Assembly: GCF_003935375.1 (NCBI RefSeq)
Contig: NZ_RHQM01000027.1
Location: 1 to 37,519, forward strand
Length of the DNA stretch: 37,519 nucleotides
Origin: Stutzerimonas xanthomarina
Lineage (GTDB): Bacteria; Pseudomonadota; Gammaproteobacteria; Pseudomonadales; Pseudomonadaceae
Direction: 5' to 3'
Each line of letters opens with the position of its first letter. Within the stretch, counting starts at the first letter, position 1. The notes under the pieces were generated by a model. It was not told where the DNA came from and did no database searches. It worked only from the letters and a program-made list of their open reading frames with translations. The position numbers were made by a program, and so were the translations under genes. Below are positions 1 to 8,010 of this stretch, piece by piece.

Positions 1-27
1 ATGTGAGAGTAGGTCATCGTCAAGCTC
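1..27 (+). rRNA. rrf: 5S ribosomal RNA, 3' end (partial)
   Basis: The first bases match the conserved 3' end of pseudomonad 5S rRNA (ATGTGAGAGTAGGTCATCGT followed by CAAGC). The 5' part lies outside the window. A strong terminator follows within 10 bases, as expected at the end of an rRNA operon. The exact last base (26 or 27) cannot be fixed by eye. Confidence 0.9.
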
Positions 28-34
28 CTTTCCC

Positions 35-74
35 AAACCCCCGACCCGCGTAAGCTGGTCGGGGGTTTGCTTTT
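35..74 (+). terminator. Rho-independent terminator of the rRNA operon
   Basis: A perfect 12-bp inverted repeat (AAACCCCCGACC at 35-46, GGTCGGGGGTTT at 57-68) has a 10-base loop and is followed by GCTTTT. It ends transcription of the 5S gene. Confidence 0.9.
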
Positions 75-475
75 GGGCTGAAGAAATATCTATCGAGACA
101 GCCAGGGCTGCTTCCGGCTCGGCGTGTAGAAGGGCTGGCCGAATAGTGCGGGGCAGGCCGAGGCCGTGCAGGACTTGTTCTGGAGCGTGTCTGCCTGCGA
201 TCTATCAAGAGTCGTGGTCATGCCTTCGGATTGCGTCGATGCTGAAATCAGCCGTTGCCGTATTCTGTTGACGAACGGTTGCGCGACAAGCCGCGGGCCG
301 GTTTGCGCCCTGATGGCTATGAGTAGGCACCCAGCAGATCGGGTGCCAACGACAACGTATCGATAGTCCCGCTCGGTCGTTCACTGCTACTGAGTGTCGT
401 CGTTTTCGTCCGACTGACAGCTCACAGCGGCGTCTGCCGCTCGTTTAGAATGAGTGCTTTGCTCGGATATTTGCT
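75..475. other. Intergenic region between 5S rRNA and pqiA
   Basis: No convincing gene is seen; the short frames here lack ribosome binding sites and recognisable content. A 7-bp hairpin (GGCACCC 326-332, GGGTGCC 341-347) has no T tract. TAGAAT at 446-451 may be the -10 box of the pqiA promoter, but no good -35 box stands at the right distance. Confidence 0.4.
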
Positions 476-1132
476 ATGCCGGAATCGGCTGCTACGCCAG
501 GGCTTGATGAGGTTCCGCTCGAGCAGTTAGTCGCTTGCCCTGAATGTGATTTGCTGATGCTCAAGCCGAACCTCAATCTCGGCGAGGTTGCTGAGTGCCC
601 TCGTTGCGGTTGTGAGCTGTTTCGCTTGCGGCATCGAATCGTCGGACCTGGGCTGGCGTTGGTGCTCGCTGCGTTGCTGTTGTACTTCCCGGCCAACTTC
701 CTACCCATCATGAGACTGAATCTGCTCGGCCGGGTTACTGACGATACGGTCTGGAGTGGTGTACTCAGTCTGTATAACAGCGGTATGCAAGGTATCGCCG
801 TGGTGGTGTTTCTCTGCAGCATGGCTGTGCCGTTACTTAAACTCCTTTGCCAGCTCGCTGTATTGCTCTGCATTGCGGTTGATCGGGCGAAGCCATTGGG
901 CATGCTGCTCTACCGGACGTATCACCATCTACGTGAATGGGGGATGCTGGAGGTTTATCTGCTCGGCATTCTGGTGTCGATCATCAAACTCAGGGACATG
1001 GCCGAACTCAGCCTGGGGATCGGGCTGGCGTGCTTCGCCGGTCTGCTGGTCGTTCAGGTCTGGCTAGAGTTGGTGATGTCGCCGCACCAGGTCTGGCAAG
1101 CGTTGTCGGAGCGCCGCGATGCGCGCCGCTGA
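476..1132 (+). CDS. pqiA: PqiA/LetA-family membrane protein, first half
   Basis: A 218-residue inner-membrane protein of the paraquat-inducible protein A family. A zinc-ribbon-like N-terminus has C21-x2-C24 and C41-x2-C44. About four membrane segments follow, with the family signatures YFPANFLPIM (about 69-78) and WGMLEVYLLG. In E. coli, PqiA and LetA carry two such modules in one chain of over 400 residues; here each module is a separate gene. The product is inferred to work with the MCE protein encoded two genes downstream in moving lipids between inner and outer membrane. The next gene starts 14 bases before this one stops, so the three are translationally coupled. The ribosome binding site (GGA) is weak. 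Confidence 0.85.
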   Translation: MPESAATPGLDEVPLEQLVACPECDLLMLKPNLNLGEVAECPRCGCELFRLRHRIVGPGLALVLAALLLYFPANFLPIMRLNLLGRVTDDTVWSGVLSLYNSGMQGIAVVVFLCSMAVPLLKLLCQLAVLLCIAVDRAKPLGMLLYRTYHHLREWGMLEVYLLGILVSIIKLRDMAELSLGIGLACFAGLLVVQVWLELVMSPHQVWQALSERRDARR

Positions 1133-1742
1133 TGCCGGGTTGATGGTTTGCCACGAGTGCCATCAGCTCAACCGGGCGGACGCCGGCCAGCGTCATCAGC
1201 GCTGCACCCGCTGTGGCGCGCGCGTGCATATGCGCAGACCCAACAGTATCGTTCGAACCTGGGCGCTATTGATCACTGCAGCTCTGCTCTACCTGCCGGC
1301 GAACCTGCTGCCGATCATGACGGTACGCATGTTGGGCAGTGGCACGCCGGACACGATCATGTCTGGCGTCGTGACCTTGGCCAAGCACGGCATGTTTCCA
1401 ATCGCCGCCGTGGTGTTCATCGCCAGCATTCTGGTTCCGACGTTCAAACTTGTTGGAATCGCGATGTTGCTGTTTTCAGTACAGCGCCACCATCCAATGT
1501 CGCCGCGCCAACGGATATTGGTTTTTCGCTTTATCGAGTGGATCGGACGCTGGTCCATGCTCGATATTTTCGTCATCGCCATTCTGGTGGCGATCGTCAA
1601 TTTCGGCAGCCTCGCCAGCGTCGAAGCGGGTTTCGGCGCGATAGCCTTTGCCAGCGTAGTCATCCTGACCATGTTGGCTGCGATTACATTTGACCCTCGT
1701 CTGATCTGGGATAACACGGAATCCGGGAACAAGCATGACTGA
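1119..1742 (+). CDS. pqiA: PqiA/LetA-family membrane protein, second half
   Basis: A 207-residue second PqiA module. It has an N-terminal zinc ribbon (C11-x2-C14, C29-x2-C32), then membrane helices with the signature YLPANLLPIM and the later WSMLDIFVIAIL block that matches the WGMLEVYLLG block of the preceding gene. The start at 1119 is chosen because GGAG stands 7 bases upstream; Met9 (1143) is possible but less well served. The gene overlaps its upstream neighbour by 14 bases and the MCE gene downstream by 8. The pair most likely equals a split LetA/PqiA. The membrane topology is inferred from hydrophobicity. Confidence 0.85.
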   Translation: MRAADAGLMVCHECHQLNRADAGQRHQRCTRCGARVHMRRPNSIVRTWALLITAALLYLPANLLPIMTVRMLGSGTPDTIMSGVVTLAKHGMFPIAAVVFIASILVPTFKLVGIAMLLFSVQRHHPMSPRQRILVFRFIEWIGRWSMLDIFVIAILVAIVNFGSLASVEAGFGAIAFASVVILTMLAAITFDPRLIWDNTESGNKHD

Positions 1743-4044
1743 CCTGCCACAAGCCAATACTCGCCCTGCCTCCAGCTGGTCGGCCATCTGGATTCTGCCT
1801 CTGATCGCACTGGCTATCGGAGCGTGGCTTGCCTGGCAGGCCTATAGCGAGCGAGGCATCCACATCGAGGTGGTCTTCGAGAGTGCCGAAGGGATCGAGA
1901 TCGGCAAGACGTCGGTGCTCTACAAGGGGATGACGATCGGTGTCGTGCGTGATCTGCGTCTAGGCGACGATGAGCGTCGGCAGGTCGTTGTCGCGGACAT
2001 CGAGATGAACAAGGACGTCGATGGCTATCTACGCAGCGGCACGCGCTTCTGGCTGGTCAAGCCCAGTGTGACGCTAGCCGGGATTACCGGGCTGGAGACT
2101 CTGGTGTCGGGCAACTACATTGGTATCAGCCCTGCTGATGGCGAGACAACGCGGCGTTTCGTTGCGCTGGCGGAAGAGCCGCCGATGTCCGACAGCCGCA
2201 TCGGCCTGCACCTGACGCTCAAAGCCGAGCGCCTTGGCTCGCTGAATCGCGGCAGTCCGGTGTTCTATCGGCAGATCCAGGTCGGACAGGTGAAGAACTA
2301 CGTGTTGTCCGAGGACGACAGTACCGTCGAGGTGCAGTTGTATATCCAGCCGGAGTACGCCCATCTGGTGCGCAAACACACGCGATTCTGGAATGCCAGC
2401 GGCGTCACCGTGGATGCCGGTCTGACGGGGGTTAAGTTCCGTACGGAGTCTCTGGCTAGCATCGTCGCCGGCGGTATCGCCTTCGCCACGCCATCTCACC
2501 GCAAGGACAGCCCTGCGACCGATCCGAGCATCCCGTTCCGGCTCTACGAGGACTTCGATGCGGCCCAGGCGGGTATCAAGACACTCGTATCTCTGCAGGA
2601 TTTCGATGGGCTGCAGGCCGGCCGGACGCCTGTCATCTACAAGGGCATGCAGGTCGGTCTGCTGAAGAAGCTGGATATCGATTCCGACCTCAGCGGCGCG
2701 CAGGCCGAACTCTCCATCGACCCGCTGTTCGAGGACTATCTGGTAGAGGACACGCAATTCTGGGTGGTCAAGCCATCGGTATCGGTCGCCGGTATTTCCG
2801 GGCTCGAGGCCTTGGTGCGCGGCAATTACATCGCTGTTCGCCCCGGCGAGAAGGGTGCAGAAGCCAGGCGCAACTTCGTCGCACGCGCCAAGGCACCACC
2901 GCTGGATATACGCTCGCCCGGCCTTCACCTGGTACTGACGGCGGACAACCTCGGCTCGCTGGATGTCGGTAGTCCTGTGCTCTATCGCCAGGTACGGGTT
3001 GGCTCCGTGCAGAGTTACCAGTTCTCACGCGACCAGCAGCGGGTCGTGGTTGGCGTGCACATCGAGCAGCCCTACGCCGACCTGGTGAACAGTTCGAGCC
3101 GGTTCTGGAATGCCAGTGGCATTTCCCTTACCGGCGGGCTTTCCGGTATTGAGGTACGCAGCGAATCGCTGCAGAGCCTGCTGGCCGGGGGCATCGCATT
3201 CGAGACGCCGGAGCCGCAAGCTCCGGCTACCAGAAAGGTGCCCCGATTTAAGTTGCACAAGGACCGGGACAGCGCAATACGGCGCGGTACCTCGATAGAG
3301 ATTCGTCTCGATCGCGGCGACGGCCTCGGTGCCGGCACGCCGATCCGCTACAAGGGGCTGGAGGTCGGCGAGGTTGACAGTGTGACGCTTAGCGATGACC
3401 TCGGACACGTCGTGCTGCGGGCCCGGATTACCGCCGCAGAGTCGCGGATTGCTCGTGCTGGTACTCAGTTCTGGGTCGTACGGCCCGAGCTTGGCCTCAT
3501 GCGCACCGCTAATCTGGATACGCTGGTCAGTGGTCCCTATCTTGAGGTTGCTCCCGGCAAACCAGGTGCGGCCGCTCAAGCGCATTTCGTGGGCCAGGAG
3601 CGTGAGCCGCAGAAGGCTGGTGAAGGGCTCACCCTGGTCCTCAGCGCGGCGCGTCTGGGTTCGATCAAGCCAGGCAATGCGGTCACCTACCGTGAGGTGA
3701 AGGTCGGTGAGGTGACTGGCTACGAGTTGGGGCAGACTGCCGACCGCGTGCTGATCCGCGTACTGATCGAGCCACGCTACGCTGCATTGGTGCATACCGG
3801 CAGCCGGTTCTGGGAAACCAGCGGGTTCGGTGTCGACTTCAGCCTGTTCAAGGGCGCCAGCGTGCGTACCGACTCGCTGGAATCGCTGATCGAGGGTGGC
3901 GTTGCCTTCGCCACCCCTGATGGTGAGCAGATGGGGCGCCGCGCACTACCGGGACAGACGTTCGCCTTGTTCAAGGAGCCGCAGGAGGAATGGTTTGGCT
4001 GGGCGCCGAAGATCGAGCTGGGCCGAGCGGAGGCCGGTGAATGA
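1735..4044 (+). CDS. pqiB: MCE-domain lipid transport protein with six MCE repeats (PqiB/LetB-like)
   Basis: A 769-residue protein with one N-terminal membrane anchor (about 14-36) and a large periplasmic part. Six MCE repeats can be counted, beginning near residues 42, 156, 280, 395, 519 and 631. Each has a segment of the type G(S/T)PV-Y(K/R)-x3-VG, such as TSVLYKGMTIG, SPVFYRQIQVG and TPIRYKGLEVG. Odd repeats resemble each other and even repeats resemble each other, suggesting growth by duplication of a two-domain unit. E. coli PqiB has three MCE domains and LetB seven, both stacked as hollow tubes for lipid passage. No PqiC-like lipoprotein gene follows, which is more like the LetAB arrangement. 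The gene overlaps the upstream pqiA by 8 bases. Confidence 0.88.
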   Translation: MTDLPQANTRPASSWSAIWILPLIALAIGAWLAWQAYSERGIHIEVVFESAEGIEIGKTSVLYKGMTIGVVRDLRLGDDERRQVVVADIEMNKDVDGYLRSGTRFWLVKPSVTLAGITGLETLVSGNYIGISPADGETTRRFVALAEEPPMSDSRIGLHLTLKAERLGSLNRGSPVFYRQIQVGQVKNYVLSEDDSTVEVQLYIQPEYAHLVRKHTRFWNASGVTVDAGLTGVKFRTESLASIVAGGIAFATPSHRKDSPATDPSIPFRLYEDFDAAQAGIKTLVSLQDFDGLQAGRTPVIYKGMQVGLLKKLDIDSDLSGAQAELSIDPLFEDYLVEDTQFWVVKPSVSVAGISGLEALVRGNYIAVRPGEKGAEARRNFVARAKAPPLDIRSPGLHLVLTADNLGSLDVGSPVLYRQVRVGSVQSYQFSRDQQRVVVGVHIEQPYADLVNSSSRFWNASGISLTGGLSGIEVRSESLQSLLAGGIAFETPEPQAPATRKVPRFKLHKDRDSAIRRGTSIEIRLDRGDGLGAGTPIRYKGLEVGEVDSVTLSDDLGHVVLRARITAAESRIARAGTQFWVVRPELGLMRTANLDTLVSGPYLEVAPGKPGAAAQAHFVGQEREPQKAGEGLTLVLSAARLGSIKPGNAVTYREVKVGEVTGYELGQTADRVLIRVLIEPRYAALVHTGSRFWETSGFGVDFSLFKGASVRTDSLESLIEGGVAFATPDGEQMGRRALPGQTFALFKEPQEEWFGWAPKIELGRAEAGE

Positions 4045-4121
4045 CCGGGCGGCGGCATGTGGTCGAGAGGCTGCTTAGCTGCAGCGCCGCCGACCACCAT
4101 TTCTGCGAGATATAGATAAGG

Positions 4122-4146
4122 AAAAGGCCCCGTCGGGGCCCTTTTT
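4122..4146. terminator. Bidirectional terminator between pqiB and mksB
   Basis: AAAAGGCCCC-GTC-GGGGCCCTTTTT forms a 6-bp GC stem with A and T tracts on its two sides. It lies between convergent genes, so it can serve both strands. Confidence 0.85.
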
Positions 4147-4159
4147 CGTTGCGGTGAGA

Positions 4160-6994
4160 TCAGGCCGGTTCTTCGGTCCGTTGGGCTGAAGCAATGTGCT
4201 CGCTGGCGATCGGTTCGCGGCGGCTGATGTATTTCCAGTCCGCCTCGTCGATGTAGATACCGGCCGGCCCGCTGCCGCCCTCCAGGTCGATGGCGACGTG
4301 CGCGGAGACCTGTGGCTTCACCGACGCGAGGATCGGCACGAAGCCCAGCTGCAGGCTGGTTTCGATCAGCGCCTGCTGGTTGCGCTCGTCGATGTCAGCC
4401 GCCTCGTCGAGGTAGTAGGGCAGGCGGATGCGCCCGGCCTGCTCGCGGTCCATCAGGTGCAGCAACAGGTACATGTTGGTCAGCGCCTTGATGGTCATGG
4501 TGGTGCCGTTGGACGCCGCACCGTCGATGTCGGTGTGGATAACCGGCTGGCCGCCAACCTTGGTGATCTCGAACGCCAGCTCGAATAGGTCTTTCAAGCC
4601 CAGCTGGTTGTTGTTCGCCGCCACCAGCCGCGCCAGATACTCCTTGGCTTCCTCGTTCTTCGCGTCCTGTTCGGAAGACTGGGACAGATCGAACACCGAG
4701 AGCGTCTCGCCTTCCTCGTATTGCCCGGCGCTGTGGATGATCTGATCGATGTGCTTGAGCGCATCCTTGTTCGGCGCCAGCACGATGCGGAAGCTCGCCA
4801 GGTTGGAAACCTGACGCTTGTTGATCTCGCGGTTGAACAGCGCCAGCTGGTGTTCCAGGCTTTCGTAGTCGCTACGGATATTGCGCAGCGTTCGAGCGAT
4901 GTCGGTGACCGCGGCACGGCGCGCCTTGGCCAGGGTCAGCGCCTCGTCCTGACGGTGGGCGTAGGCATTGACCAGCAGCTGCAGGCGGCGCTCGGGGTCT
5001 TCCTCGCTATCGAACTTGGCTACGCCCTTCAGGCGCACCTGTGCATACAGCGCCTCGATCTGGCCGTCGACGCGCTGTAGCGCCTGCCAGCTGTCCTGGT
5101 AGTCGTTGAGCAGCGGCAGCAGGTTGTCCAGCGAGTCGTCCACCGGGTCCATGAAGGGCGTGCCGAACGGCAGGTTCGCCGGTAACAGCTGGCGGCGGCG
5201 CAGGGCGTCCTCGAGCGTGCGTTCCTTGGCTTCCAGATCGGCCAGCTGACGGCCGACCAGCTGCAGCTTGGCGGACAAATGCTGCACGCGCTCGGCGAAG
5301 GCGTCACTGGTGCGCTTGAGTTCTTCCTGGGCTGCTTCGGCCTGGGCCAGCTGTTCCAGCTTCGCCGGCTCCTCGGCGGCCAGGGTCTGGCTGCGGCGGA
5401 AATCCTCCAGCGCTTTCTGCGCATCCAGCACGGCCTGGTACAGCGCCTCGGCCTGGGCCTTGCTCGCGGCGCGGTCGACCGCCACGGCATGCTGGGTCTT
5501 GAGCTGCTTGAGCTCGCGCTCCAGACGATCCTTCTGGTCGCGCAAGGCGGCACGGTCTGCCAGGGCCTGCAGCGCCGGTGGCTCGATATGCGAGAGGTCG
5601 ATGGACAGGCCCGGCACCGAGAAGGTGTCGCCCTTAAAACGATCAAGCACCGCTTCGACGGCCTTGACCCAGTCGTCACCCTCGGCGCTGATGCCTTTCT
5701 CACCCAGCGGCAGGCTGAACAGCTGGCCGTTGAACAGGCGCATCAGGCGGTCGACGTCGGCCTGGGAGAATTCCTCGCGCAGGCGCGAGTAGCTGTTGTT
5801 GTCGGCATGGTCGAGCTGCTGCTTCACCGACTTCAGGCGCTTTTCCAGATCGCGCAGGCGCTCGTCGAGGTCTTCGCTGGAGAACTGACGGGACTGCGCC
5901 AGTGCACCGGCCAGCTCGTCGTGGGCGTCCTTGGCAGCGAGCAGCTGCTGCTCCAGCACATGGGCGTCCTCGACCAGGGCGAAACGGTTCTTCAGCACCG
6001 CCAGCTCGCCGAGCCAGCGCTGGGTTTCGCTGATCTCGCGCTCCAGCCGCATCAGCTCGCCGGTTGAACCACGCTGTTCATTCTGCAGGCCGTCCTGCTC
6101 GCGACGGTAGTGCTCGGCCTGGATCACCAGCTCTTCCTTGCGTGCATCGGCGTAGTCGTGCCAAGTGCCGAGCAGGTTATCGAGCAGCGGCGAGATGCGA
6201 TGCAGCTTGCCGCGCAGCAACTCGCGCTGGGCGACACCGGCGGCCAGCGCCTCGACCAGCGGGCCGGCGGCGACCAGCGCCTGGTAGTCCTGCTCCATGC
6301 GGCGCACGTCGCGGAAGGCTTCTTCGGTGGCTGCGATGTAGTCGACGCTGCCCGAGCGCAGGCTGTGCTCGAAGGCATCGAGGAACAGCTGCTTCAATTT
6401 GGCCGCCGTGATCTCGCGCATGTGCAGCAGGTTGATGAACAGCGCGCGGAAGGTCTTCAGGCTCTGCTCGCTGGTCGAGCGCAGCGGGATCAGCGTCATG
6501 TCCAACGGGATTGAGGTGTGCCCGCCGACCAGCAGCCGGCGCAGTTCATCCGGCTTGGCCTCGTAGGCCTTGATGCCGGCGCGTTCGAGGTTGGCGAACA
6601 GCTCGCGCTGGCGCAGGCATGTGCCGTTCTGCTGGTAGTGGTCCAGATCCAGCGAGCCCTGGTAGACGAAGAACTGGTGGCCGAAGCCGCCGCCCGGTCC
6701 GCGACCGGCCACGCCGATCACGTGCGGGCCGTGGGGCAGCATGACTTCGACGAGGATGTAACTGGTGTCCGAGGCGAAGTAGAACTTGCGCGACTGCTCG
6801 AGGCTGTACTTGCCGAAGCTCATGTCCGACATGCGCGCCAGGATCGGGAACTGCAGCGCGTTGATCGAAGCGGACTTGCCGAGGTTGTTGGCGCCGTAGA
6901 CCGACAACGGGTTTTCCAGCGGGAAGATGCCGAGGCTGTAGCCGGCGGTGTTCAGCAGGGCGAAGCGGCGGATGCCGTAGCGTTCCTGGCTCAT
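4160..6994 (-). CDS. mksB: MksB, SMC-like condensin ATPase
   Basis: A 944-residue MukB-like SMC subunit of the MksBEF condensin, which compacts and segregates chromosomal DNA and in some bacteria acts on plasmids. The N-terminal ATPase head has Walker A GANNLGKS (34-41). The middle is dominated by long heptad-like coiled coils rich in Q, E, L and R. The C-terminal head has a Walker B-like YYLDEAADID (860-869) followed by an SMC-type segment ending in SVKPQVSAH. The chain is much shorter than E. coli MukB, as is typical of MksB. The ATGA overlap with mksE upstream shows tight coupling. No mksG-type nuclease gene follows; the next gene downstream is convergent. Confidence 0.92.
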   Translation of the reverse strand: MSQERYGIRRFALLNTAGYSLGIFPLENPLSVYGANNLGKSASINALQFPILARMSDMSFGKYSLEQSRKFYFASDTSYILVEVMLPHGPHVIGVAGRGPGGGFGHQFFVYQGSLDLDHYQQNGTCLRQRELFANLERAGIKAYEAKPDELRRLLVGGHTSIPLDMTLIPLRSTSEQSLKTFRALFINLLHMREITAAKLKQLFLDAFEHSLRSGSVDYIAATEEAFRDVRRMEQDYQALVAAGPLVEALAAGVAQRELLRGKLHRISPLLDNLLGTWHDYADARKEELVIQAEHYRREQDGLQNEQRGSTGELMRLEREISETQRWLGELAVLKNRFALVEDAHVLEQQLLAAKDAHDELAGALAQSRQFSSEDLDERLRDLEKRLKSVKQQLDHADNNSYSRLREEFSQADVDRLMRLFNGQLFSLPLGEKGISAEGDDWVKAVEAVLDRFKGDTFSVPGLSIDLSHIEPPALQALADRAALRDQKDRLERELKQLKTQHAVAVDRAASKAQAEALYQAVLDAQKALEDFRRSQTLAAEEPAKLEQLAQAEAAQEELKRTSDAFAERVQHLSAKLQLVGRQLADLEAKERTLEDALRRRQLLPANLPFGTPFMDPVDDSLDNLLPLLNDYQDSWQALQRVDGQIEALYAQVRLKGVAKFDSEEDPERRLQLLVNAYAHRQDEALTLAKARRAAVTDIARTLRNIRSDYESLEHQLALFNREINKRQVSNLASFRIVLAPNKDALKHIDQIIHSAGQYEEGETLSVFDLSQSSEQDAKNEEAKEYLARLVAANNNQLGLKDLFELAFEITKVGGQPVIHTDIDGAASNGTTMTIKALTNMYLLLHLMDREQAGRIRLPYYLDEAADIDERNQQALIETSLQLGFVPILASVKPQVSAHVAIDLEGGSGPAGIYIDEADWKYISRREPIASEHIASAQRTEEPA

Positions 6995-7680
6995 GCTTCA
7001 AGCTCCTTTTCTTCGGCGATGGCGCGGGCCAGGGCGTCCTCTTCGGACTCTTCCAGCGGCTCGTCGATGAGGATGATGTCGTCCTCGCTCTCGTCCTCGG
7101 CGATCAGCTCCGGCGCTGGTAACTGCAGATCGCTGCTGTGCAGGCTGGCGGCCAGATCGCGGTCCTGCTGCACCGACAGGCAGACATCGAGGAAGCGGTG
7201 CATCGGTGGCAGGAAGCGGTAAACGCCGTTGCTGTCCTCGGCGAAGCCCAGCTGCGTCAGGCGGCGGATGACCTTTTCTTCCAGCTCTTCCTGCGTGGTG
7301 ACTTCGGCCTGCAGGAACAGGTCGCGGTACTTGTCCAGCAGCGCCGGCAGTTCATCGCGACCGAGACTGCCGCCATCGAGCACGGCCAGCGGATCGCGGC
7401 CCTGGTCGGCCAGGTGCTCGACGAGGATGAAGGTGAACAGTGCCAGGCGCTGGGCGGTCTTGTTCACCTGCGCGCCCATTTGCTCGGGGACGAAGTAATA
7501 GAAGCCGCGCGGATCGCAGACCAGCTCGAAGCCGAGCGCCTTGAACAATGCGCGGTACTGGTCCTGCATGTTCGACAGCTGCGCGTAAGGCTCCGGCTCG
7601 CTGCGGGACAGGTGATAGCCCTTGAACAGCTCGCGGAAGATCGGCGCCAGCTGGGTCATTTCCTTGAGGTCGATGTTCAT
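6991..7680 (-). CDS. mksE: MksE, condensin accessory subunit
   Basis: A 229-residue winged-helix-type accessory protein of the MksBEF complex. It is assigned from its place between mksF and mksB and its acidic C-terminal tail (EDESEDDIILIDEPLEESEE). It is expected to bind the MksF kleisin and modulate the MksB ATPase. The stop overlaps the mksB start by 4 bases. No strong Shine-Dalgarno sequence precedes the ATG at 7680, unusual for a gene separated from its upstream neighbour by 330 bases. Confidence 0.85.
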   Translation of the reverse strand: MNIDLKEMTQLAPIFRELFKGYHLSRSEPEPYAQLSNMQDQYRALFKALGFELVCDPRGFYYFVPEQMGAQVNKTAQRLALFTFILVEHLADQGRDPLAVLDGGSLGRDELPALLDKYRDLFLQAEVTTQEELEEKVIRRLTQLGFAEDSNGVYRFLPPMHRFLDVCLSVQQDRDLAASLHSSDLQLPAPELIAEDESEDDIILIDEPLEESEEDALARAIAEEKELEA

Positions 7681-8010
7681 TCAGGTTGCTCGCTGGATCG
7701 TTGGGTAGAAATCAACAAGGTGATTTCCACAGCGTGATTTGATGGGCTTTGGCCTGTCTGTGCTGCTGGTTGGTGCCTGCCCCTCACCCCAACCCTCTCC
7801 CCATAGGGGAGAGGGGGCTGTTGGTGCGGGGAGCGGAAAGCGACGTCGACCTGAGCCTTGCGATGGGCAGGCTGCGGGGCCTGGCTGCAATGGCGGATGT
7901 GAGCGCTGTATGGAAGACCGCCCCATGGAAAGCGGCGAAGCCTTTTCCACCTTTTCGATTCGGTGTGGCTGGAGGTGGACAAGCTGCGCGTTGCCCACCC
8001 TACGTAGGAA
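7681..8010. repeat. REP-like palindromes filling the mksF-mksE gap
   Basis: This 330-base gap holds no gene. It contains a CCCTCACCCCAACCCTCTCC-type element with a perfect palindrome (CCCTCTCCCC-ATA-GGGGAGAGGG, 7793-7815). At 7940-8008 a degenerate member of the second family ends in GCCCACCCTACGTAGG. Both families recur elsewhere in the window (12001-12170, 15177-15555, 35219-35241, 37181-37466). Confidence 0.8.

Noticed and set aside
166..366. 66-codon frame between 5S rRNA and pqiA
   Set aside because: No ribosome binding site and no sensible protein layout.
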